Assembly (NCBI GenBank): GCA_019348575.1
Contig: JAHWJE010000078.1
Coordinates: 1-7,112 of the forward strand
Source: Actinomycetota bacterium
GTDB lineage: Bacteria; Actinomycetota; Thermoleophilia; Solirubrobacterales; Solirubrobacteraceae
Direction: 5' to 3'
Length of the DNA: 7,112 bases
Shown here: positions 1-4,790 of the stretch, piece by piece
Position numbering within the stretch: the first letter of the stretch is position 1
Layout of the letters: every line of letters begins with the position of its first letter
Position numbers and translations under genes: made by a program
The notes under the pieces: generated by a model
The model's input: the letters and a program-made list of their open reading frames with translations, nothing else
What the model was told of the DNA's origin: nothing
Databases searched by the model: none

Positions 1-484
1 AATCCGACGCGGGCGGCGCGGGCTGCACGTCGAGCAGCAGCGCCATCAGCTCGACCGCCGCGAGGCCGTCGACGAGGCAGTGATGCGCCTTGCCGACGAC
101 CCCGATGCGGCCGTCGGGCAGGTCGTCGGCGATCCACAGCTCCCACAGCGGGCGGCCGTGGCGCAGCGGCGTCGACAGGACGTCGTCGACGAGCCGCTCG
201 AAATCGCGGCCGCCGGCGCGCAGCACGTGGTCGCCGATGTCGAACGCGCCGTCGTCGACCCAGACGGGGTCGCCGAGGCCGAGCGGCACGTGCGCCAGGC
301 GCTGGCGGTAGCGCGGCGCGCGCCCGAGCCGCGACTCGATGTGCGCGCGGATCTGCTCGAAGCGCGGCGACGGCGCGGCGGCGGGCGGATCGAACAGCGC
401 CGCCCAGCCGACGTGCATCGGCGCGTCGGCGGACTCAAGCGACAGGAACGCGGCGTCGAGGGCGGACAGGCGCGCGGGGCTCAT
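1..484 (-). CDS. Wax ester synthase/diacylglycerol acyltransferase (WS/DGAT), N-terminal part, cut by the window edge
   Basis: The product transfers a fatty acyl group from acyl-CoA to a long-chain alcohol or diacylglycerol, giving wax esters or triacylglycerol, usually at the membrane or lipid-body surface. The 161 visible residues start MSPARLSALDAAFLSLES and continue with PMHVG near residue 23, both typical of the family N-terminus. They include PLWE (residues 112-115) and the catalytic HHxxxDG motif as HHCLVDG (134-140), where the second His is the expected general base. The ATG at 484 is supported by AGGAG on the minus strand (complement of 493-497), 8 nt upstream. The family is usually about 450-500 residues, so roughly the C-terminal two thirds lie beyond position 1; the frame is open to the edge. 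It is divergent from the four-gene cluster at 568-3959. Family assignment is secure; substrate preference cannot be told. Confidence 0.93.
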   Translation of the reverse strand, partial: MSPARLSALDAAFLSLESADAPMHVGWAALFDPPAAAPSPRFEQIRAHIESRLGRAPRYRQRLAHVPLGLGDPVWVDDGAFDIGDHVLRAGGRDFERLVDDVLSTPLRHGRPLWELWIADDLPDGRIGVVGKAHHCLVDGLAAVELMALLLDVQPAPPASD

Positions 485-567
485 CCTGCCGGCTCCTACG
501 CGCGCGTCGTCGCGACGGTTCACGGCGCTGATCCGGACGGGGGCGTGCATCGACATACCCAGCGAGC
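485..567. promoter_or_regulatory. Divergent intergenic region, presumed promoters for WS/DGAT and the helical-protein/hydrolase cluster
   Basis: These 83 bases separate two divergent starts, so promoters for both directions are expected here or just inside the flanking genes. No convincing -35/-10 pair can be read. TTCACG (519-524) and CATACC (554-559) are 29 nt apart, too far for a standard promoter. A 5-bp inverted repeat CGTCG-TCG-CGACG (505-517) is present but weak in such GC-rich DNA. The role is inferred from gene orientation only. Confidence 0.45.
493..497 (-). promoter_or_regulatory. Ribosome binding site of the WS/DGAT gene
   Basis: The minus strand reads AGGAG here, followed by 8 nt and then the ATG at 484. 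This is a good Shine-Dalgarno match and fixes the start of the acyltransferase gene. Confidence 0.75.
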
Positions 568-783
568 ATGGCCAGAGCCGTCGAGATCCTCGAACACGAG
601 CTGGGAGCGCCGCTTCCGGACGGGCTGGACGTGCTGTCGGCCCGTGAGCTGCAGGCGCTCACCGGTCTGCTGATCGCCGCCAAGGCGCGCCAGGCGCAGG
701 AGCTCGAGGACGGCCTCCAGGAGTCGCTCGAGGTCGTGCCGCGGCTCATGCGCGGGCCGGTTCGCAGGATCCTGTTCGGCTGA
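568..783 (+). CDS. Small hypothetical helical protein, 71 aa, resembling the N-terminus of the next gene product
   Basis: I do not recognise a named family. The product is 71 residues with no signal peptide or membrane segment, and is probably mostly helical (leucine, alanine, glutamate and arginine rich). Codon use matches the neighbours, with G/C at nearly every third position, which supports a real gene. Residues 20-51 align without gaps with residues 24-55 of the following 433-aa protein, sharing L20, D21, L23, Q29, A30, L34, A38 and the GLQ at 49-51. Both then have VVP followed 11 residues later by FG. This suggests a shared N-terminal domain, though the match is by eye. The ATG at 568 has no strong ribosome binding site. 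The next gene starts 7 nt after the stop, so the two are probably cotranscribed and perhaps translationally coupled. Confidence 0.72.
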   Translation: MARAVEILEHELGAPLPDGLDVLSARELQALTGLLIAAKARQAQELEDGLQESLEVVPRLMRGPVRRILFG

Positions 784-790
784 TGGGCTC

Positions 791-2092
791 GTGACGCGCG
801 CGCTCGCCGATGCGGAGATCGTCAAGCTCGCCCGTCTGCTGGGCACGCAGCCGCGCGACCTGGACTTCCTGCGCCCGGTCGACTGGCAGGCGATCCGCGA
901 CCTGCGCGAGCACGCGGCCGGCGCGATGTTCGAGGCCGACCGCCAGGGGCTGCAGCGCGTCGCCGCGGCGACGAAGGTCGTCCCGGGCAAGATCACCGCG
1001 GCGATCGGCGAGCGCACGTTCGGCCCGCTGCTGTGCGGGCGCGTCGCCGCGCTGCTCGACCCGTCGCGCGCGGTCGACATCGCCGGCCACCTGCCGACGC
1101 GCTTCTTGGCCGACGTCGCCGCCGAGATCGAGCCGCGCCTGGCCAGCCGCGTGATCGCCGAGATCCCGCCGCGGCAGATCGGCGCGGTCGCCCAGGAGCT
1201 CGCCCGCCGCGGCGACCACGTGACGATGGGCCGCTTCGTCGGCCATCTCTCCGAGCGCGCGCTCGAGCAGGCGCTCGACTGCGTCGACGACGAGACGCTG
1301 CTGCGCACGGCGTACGTCGTCGAGTCCAAGGGCTCGCTGGGCGCGCTCGTCGCGATCATCCCCGCCGACCGGCTGCACCGCATCATGCGCGCGGCGACGG
1401 AGCTCGACCTCTGGCGCGAGGCGCTCGACGTCCTGCGCCACGTCTCCGACCGCCAGCGCGGGATGCTCGGCGACATCGCGGCCGCGCAGGACGACGACGT
1501 GCTCGCCGGTCTCGTCAGGGCGGCGCAGCGCGACCGCCTGTGGGGCGACGTGCTGCCGGTGGCGCGGGCGATGGGCGACGACAGCCGCGCCCGCTTCGCG
1601 GCGCTCGCGCCGGTCCAGACCCGGCCCGTGCTGTCGTCGATCGTCGACGCGGCGAAGGAGCGCGGCCTGTGGGCGGAGCTGCTCGTGCTGCTGCCGCTTC
1701 TGCCCGCCGCGTCACGCCGGCGCGTCGCGGCGCTCGGCACCGGCTTCGGGCGCTCGATCCTCGCCCAGATCATCGGCGCCGCGCACGAGGAGGAGCTGTG
1801 GACGCCGCTGCTGCGCTTCTGCACCGAGCTCGAGCCACGCACGCAGCGCGAGGTCGCCAAGCTCGTCAGCGCTGTCGACGACGACGTCCTCGACGGGCTG
1901 CTCGACGCGATCGAGCACGAGCGGCTGCAGGAGCAGCTCGTGCGGCTCGTCGGCCACCTCGCCGCGACCGACATGCGGGCGTTCGCCAAGCGCCTTGCTC
2001 CGGCTGCGGGCGGGCAGCTGCTCGCTGCGCTCGCAGAGGCCGCGCGGGAGGCTGAGCTGCCGGCTCTCCAGAAGGCGCTCTTCGCGACATGA
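791..2092 (+). CDS. Hypothetical helical tandem-repeat protein, 433 aa (HEAT/MgtE-N-like solenoid)
   Basis: Function unknown. The product is soluble-looking: no signal peptide, no membrane segment, no catalytic motif. Residues about 1-65 form a head domain resembling the 71-aa protein encoded just upstream. Residues about 75-170 hold shorter, irregular helical units (such as IAGHLPTRFLADVAAEIEP), reminiscent of the helical N-domain of MgtE magnesium transporters, but no transporter domain follows. A shortened unit (170-194) leads into five exact 43-residue repeats (195-409) and a partial sixth (410-433). The pattern is L-x-x-(I/L)-(V/M/L)-x-A-x-x-x-x-x-L-W, with the Trp replaced by Gln in repeat five. 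Such a solenoid usually acts as a protein- or surface-binding scaffold. GTG at 791 is the start that fits, 7 nt after the upstream stop; no strong ribosome binding site is seen. A link to neutral lipid storage is suggested only by neighbours. Confidence 0.85.
   Translation: MTRALADAEIVKLARLLGTQPRDLDFLRPVDWQAIRDLREHAAGAMFEADRQGLQRVAAATKVVPGKITAAIGERTFGPLLCGRVAALLDPSRAVDIAGHLPTRFLADVAAEIEPRLASRVIAEIPPRQIGAVAQELARRGDHVTMGRFVGHLSERALEQALDCVDDETLLRTAYVVESKGSLGALVAIIPADRLHRIMRAATELDLWREALDVLRHVSDRQRGMLGDIAAAQDDDVLAGLVRAAQRDRLWGDVLPVARAMGDDSRARFAALAPVQTRPVLSSIVDAAKERGLWAELLVLLPLLPAASRRRVAALGTGFGRSILAQIIGAAHEEELWTPLLRFCTELEPRTQREVAKLVSAVDDDVLDGLLDAIEHERLQEQLVRLVGHLAATDMRAFAKRLAPAAGGQLLAALAEAAREAELPALQKALFAT
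1373..2089 (+). repeat. Protein-level tandem repeat: five 43-residue units plus a partial sixth
   Basis: The units start at 1373, 1502, 1631, 1760, 1889 and 2018 and are exactly 129 nt apart, with no indels. In residues they are 195-237, 238-280, 281-323, 324-366, 367-409 and 410-433. Each begins with Leu. Units 1-4 carry Leu-Trp at unit positions 13-14 (LDLW, DRLW, RGLW, EELW) and unit 5 has RLQ there. Units 1 and 4 both end in DDDV. DNA identity between units is low, so the repeat is old and held by protein structure, not a recent expansion. Confidence 0.85.
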
Positions 2093-2113
2093 GACTCCGG
2101 GTAGGCTCAGCCA

Positions 2114-3058
2114 ATGGCACACAGCGAGGAAGAGCAGTACGGCGCAGCCGGCCGCTCGGAGTGGATGGACATCGACTGGCAGCCGCATCTGCGCTGGGTG
2201 CGCGTCCAGGACCGCTGGATGAACATCGTCGACATCGGCGAAGGCTCGCCGCTGATCTTCATCCACGGCCTCTCGGGCTGCTGGCAGAACTGGCTGGAGC
2301 AGATTCCCTACTTCGCCCGCGATCATCGCGTGATCGCCGTCGACCTGCCGGGCTTCGGCCAGTCCGAGATGCCCGCGCAGGAGATCTCGATCAGCGGCTA
2401 CGCCGACGCGATCGACGAGCTGATGACCGAGCTGGGGATCGACACGGCGCAGGTCGTCGGCAACTCGATGGGCGGGTTCATCGGCGCGGAGCTCGCGATC
2501 CGCTACCCGGCGCGCGTCGAGCGGCTCGTGCTCCTCGCAGCGGCGGGCCTGAGCATCGAGTCCGTCCGCACGCAGCGCACGCAGGGGCTTCGGCATCGCA
2601 TGGAGAACGTCCTGTTCTTCACGCTGGGCCACATCGCCTCGCGCTCGCACCAGGTCGCGCTGCGCGCGCGGCTGCGCCACGCGCTGCTGCTGCTGGTCGC
2701 CGCGCACCCCTCCAAGCTGCCGGGGCCGCTCGCGGCCCAGCAGGTCCTCGGCTCGGGCAAGCCGGGCTTCTCGGACGCGCTGGAGGCGATGTGCCGCTTC
2801 CCGCTGCGAGACCGGCTGGAGAAGATCGGCTGCCCGACGCTGATCATCTGGGGCGACAAGGACCGGCTCGTGCCGCTGAAGGACGCGTCGGTCTTCGAGG
2901 AGCTCATCCCGGACGCGCGCAAGATCGTCTACAAGGACACCGGGCACGTCGTGATGATGGAGCGCCCGGACCGCTTCAACGAGGACGTGCGTGCCTTCCT
3001 CGCGGAGGACCCCGGTGAGCGTCAGCCCTCGCCGCCGGCGGAAAGCGTCGCCGGCTGA
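2114..3058 (+). CDS. Alpha/beta hydrolase (first of a tandem pair), 314 aa
   Basis: A serine hydrolase of the alpha/beta fold, probably acting on an ester; substrate unknown. The oxyanion-hole HG is at 51-52 (HGLSGCWQNW). The nucleophile elbow GNSMG puts the catalytic Ser at 118, the acid is Asp250 in WGDKDRLVP, and the base is His278 in DTGHVVM. All three are intact. The cap region between about 145 and 225 is basic and helical. No signal peptide is present, so a cytoplasmic location is expected. The length is normal for single-domain hydrolases. The ATG at 2114 lies 21 nt after the preceding stop and has only a weak ribosome binding site; ATG at 2165 (residue 18) is an alternative, just before the conserved DWxxHLRWV segment. 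The next gene is a clear paralogue that overlaps this one by 44 nt. Esterase, lipase and C-C bond hydrolase activities all remain possible. Confidence 0.92.
   Translation: MAHSEEEQYGAAGRSEWMDIDWQPHLRWVRVQDRWMNIVDIGEGSPLIFIHGLSGCWQNWLEQIPYFARDHRVIAVDLPGFGQSEMPAQEISISGYADAIDELMTELGIDTAQVVGNSMGGFIGAELAIRYPARVERLVLLAAAGLSIESVRTQRTQGLRHRMENVLFFTLGHIASRSHQVALRARLRHALLLLVAAHPSKLPGPLAAQQVLGSGKPGFSDALEAMCRFPLRDRLEKIGCPTLIIWGDKDRLVPLKDASVFEELIPDARKIVYKDTGHVVMMERPDRFNEDVRAFLAEDPGERQPSPPAESVAG
3004..3009 (+). promoter_or_regulatory. Ribosome binding site for the second hydrolase, inside the first hydrolase gene
   Basis: GGAGGA lies 5 nt upstream of GTG at 3015, an almost ideal Shine-Dalgarno. It decides the start of the second hydrolase against the in-frame GTG at 2991, which would lie upstream of this site. 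It implies translation starts within the end of the first hydrolase gene. Confidence 0.8.
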
Positions 3059-3959
3059 GGCAAGCGTCGCCGTCGCCAGCGGGCCCGCGCGGCGCGCGGC
3101 CTGGATGCAGGTCGACTGGCGCTCTCATCTGCGCTGGGTGCAGGTCCAGGGCCGTTCAGTCAACGTGCTCGACGTCAACCCCGGCTCCGGCCGCCCGGCG
3201 GTGGTGTTCCTGCACGGTCTGGCGGGCTGCTGGCAGAACTGGCTGGAGAACCTCGCGCCGCTGGCCGCCGATCACCGCGTGATCGCGATCGACCTGCCCG
3301 GCTTCGGCGAGTCGCCGATGCCCGCCCGCGCGATCTCCGTCCCCGGCTACGCGCGCATCGTGGTCGAGCTGCTCGACGAGCTCGGCATCGACCGGGCGAC
3401 GATCGTCGGCAACTCGATGGGCGGCTTCGTCGGCTGCGAGATCGCGATCCGCTATCCGCAGCGCGTCGAGCGGCTCGTGCTCGTCGCGGGCGCCGGGCTG
3501 TCGCTGCGCCACATGCGCCACGAGCGCCGGCGCGGGCTGCGCGCGCGGCTCGAGAACCTCCTGTTCTTCGGCCTCGGCCGCCTCGCGCGCCATACCGACC
3601 TCGTCGTGCGCAGCCGGCACCTGCGGCGCGCGCTGCTGCTGCTGATCGTCGCGCACCCCGAGCGGCTGTCGGGCCCGCTGATCGTCGAGCAGGCGCACGG
3701 CGCGGGCAAGCCCGGGTTCGACGACGCCCTCGACGCGATGATCGCCTACCCGATCCGCGACCGGCTCGGCGAGATCGCCTGCCCGGCGCTGATCGTCTGG
3801 GGCGAGGAGGACCGCCTCGTGCCGGTCCGCGACGCGGCGGAGTTCGAGTGGCTGATCGGCGACGCGCGCAAGGTCGTCTATCGCGACACGGGCCACATGG
3901 TGATGCTCGAGCGCCCCGACCGCTTCAACGCCGACCTGCGCGCGTTTCTCGAGCGGTGA
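3015..3959 (+). CDS. Alpha/beta hydrolase (second of a tandem pair), 314 aa
   Basis: A paralogue of the preceding hydrolase with the same length and a complete triad: Ser134 in GNSMG, Asp266 in WGEEDRLVP and His294 in DTGHMVM, with oxyanion HG at 67-68. By eye more than half of the core residues match between the two, including GCWQNWLE, DLPGFG, RVERLVL, GKPGF and ERPDRFN. The N-terminal tail (about 29 residues before the conserved Trp30) is rich in Arg (SPRRRRK) and has no counterpart in the first copy, whose corresponding tail is shorter and acidic. The start is GTG at 3015, chosen for the GGAGGA just upstream; the gene overlaps the first hydrolase by 44 nt. Its 3' end overlaps the convergent MOSC gene by 35 nt. 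The substrate is unknown; differences lie mainly in the cap, so the copies may differ in specificity or form a hetero-oligomer. Confidence 0.92.
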   Translation: MSVSPRRRRKASPAEASVAVASGPARRAAWMQVDWRSHLRWVQVQGRSVNVLDVNPGSGRPAVVFLHGLAGCWQNWLENLAPLAADHRVIAIDLPGFGESPMPARAISVPGYARIVVELLDELGIDRATIVGNSMGGFVGCEIAIRYPQRVERLVLVAGAGLSLRHMRHERRRGLRARLENLLFFGLGRLARHTDLVVRSRHLRRALLLLIVAHPERLSGPLIVEQAHGAGKPGFDDALDAMIAYPIRDRLGEIACPALIVWGEEDRLVPVRDAAEFEWLIGDARKVVYRDTGHMVMLERPDRFNADLRAFLER

Positions 3960-4725
3960 CCGGGTCGCCGAGCGCCACGCGCCCGGGCCGGAGCACCTCG
4001 CCGTAGACGCCGAACGCCAGCGGCTCGGTCGTGTCGAGGCCGGCGCGGTACTGGCGCAGCAGGTCGAGCGTCTGCAGGTCCGCGTCGCCGGTCTCGGGGT
4101 GGCGGTGGGTGATGTTGCAGCGCCCGACGTGGCCGCGCACGCGCACGACGGCTTCGCCGACGCACAGCTGCTCGCCGACCCAGGTGTCCTCCTCGTGCGG
4201 CTCGTCCAGGCCCTCGACGACGACGAGCATCCGAAAGCGCCGCGCATCGACCTCGTCGGCCCCGGCGACGCGCGCGAGCGCGGCCAGCGACGCCTGCGAG
4301 ACGAGGCTGACGGCCCCGCCGCGACCGCGGTCGATGCCGCTGCGATCGATCCCCTCGACGATCCGCACGGGGCGCCCGACGTGCTCGGAGAGCGCGGCCG
4401 AGAACGCCCCGCGCAGCTCGCGCGCCTGCGCCGGGCGCGAGTAGAACCTGGTCGTCAGCTGCTCGCCGAGCTCGACCGCGCCGGCGACGCGGGTCCCGCC
4501 GGGGAACGTCAGCTCGAGCGTGCGAGCCGCGTGGTCGTAGGCGGCGACGATCTCGTTGAGCACCCCGAGCTGCTTGCCGTTGACCATCCGCCCGCGCGCG
4601 TCGACAAGGTAGAAGCGGCGGTCCTCGTCGGCGCCGGCTGTGCCCAACTGCACCTCCTCGCGGGCGACGACGCGCAGGCCCTTGACGGGCGTCGTCCCGA
4701 GCGCATGGACGCTGGCGGCGGGCAT
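3925..4725 (-). CDS. MOSC domain protein, mARC/YcbX-like, 266 aa
   Basis: MOSC proteins bind molybdenum cofactor through a conserved Cys; relatives such as mARC and YcbX reduce N-hydroxylated compounds. An N-terminal beta-barrel domain is visible (VHALGTTPVKGL, then DRRFYLVDARGRMVNGK), followed by a MOSC core with RFRMLVVVEG and the signature GRCNITHRHPETG. The Cys (residue 203 from this start) is the expected molybdenum ligand. No ferredoxin domain is attached, so electrons would have to come from a separate protein. The ATG at 4725 is preferred because the homologous core begins almost at once and because it leaves 65 nt before the divergent gene. ATG at 4779 would add 18 residues but leave only 11 nt. 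Neither has a visible ribosome binding site. The 3' end overlaps the convergent hydrolase gene. Confidence 0.88.
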   Translation of the reverse strand: MPAASVHALGTTPVKGLRVVAREEVQLGTAGADEDRRFYLVDARGRMVNGKQLGVLNEIVAAYDHAARTLELTFPGGTRVAGAVELGEQLTTRFYSRPAQARELRGAFSAALSEHVGRPVRIVEGIDRSGIDRGRGGAVSLVSQASLAALARVAGADEVDARRFRMLVVVEGLDEPHEEDTWVGEQLCVGEAVVRVRGHVGRCNITHRHPETGDADLQTLDLLRQYRAGLDTTEPLAFGVYGEVLRPGRVALGDPVTARETRAGRR

Positions 4726-4790
4726 GCGATGAGGATGCCAAAGACGCCAAGCGGCGATCGCACGCGGCGGTTGCGCCATGCTGTGGGCGG
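4726..4790. promoter_or_regulatory. Short divergent region between the MOSC and RTX genes
   Basis: These 65 bases lie between the preferred MOSC start and the RTX gene start and should hold, or partly hold, promoters for both. No recognisable -35/-10 pair or Shine-Dalgarno can be read on either strand; GGGCGG directly abuts the ATG at 4791, too close to serve as a normal ribosome binding site. The role is inferred from orientation. Confidence 0.35.

Noticed and set aside
80..673. A 197-codon plus-strand open frame over the WS/DGAT gene and intergenic region
   Set aside because: The minus strand here encodes a WS/DGAT N-terminus with PLWE and HHCLVDG, and has a good ribosome binding site, so this frame is a shadow.
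520..1989. A 489-codon minus-strand open frame across the helical-repeat gene
   Set aside because: The product is Ser/Arg/Ala-rich low-complexity text typical of a shadow frame in GC-rich DNA. The plus-strand frame has the clean 43-residue periodicity and expected third-position GC.
1712..2947. A 411-codon minus-strand open frame across the first hydrolase
   Set aside because: It is antisense to a hydrolase with an intact catalytic triad, and its composition (Arg, Asp, Val, Ala) is that of a complementary frame.
2991..3014. GTG at 2991 as the start of the second hydrolase
   Set aside because: The GGAGGA Shine-Dalgarno at 3004-3009 lies downstream of it and points to GTG 3015. The extra eight residues add nothing conserved.
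3954..3970. A small hairpin (about 6-7 bp with a G-T wobble) at the stop of the second hydrolase, considered as a terminator
   Set aside because: The stem is short, no T-run follows, and it lies within the MOSC coding sequence. Such stems occur by chance at this GC level.
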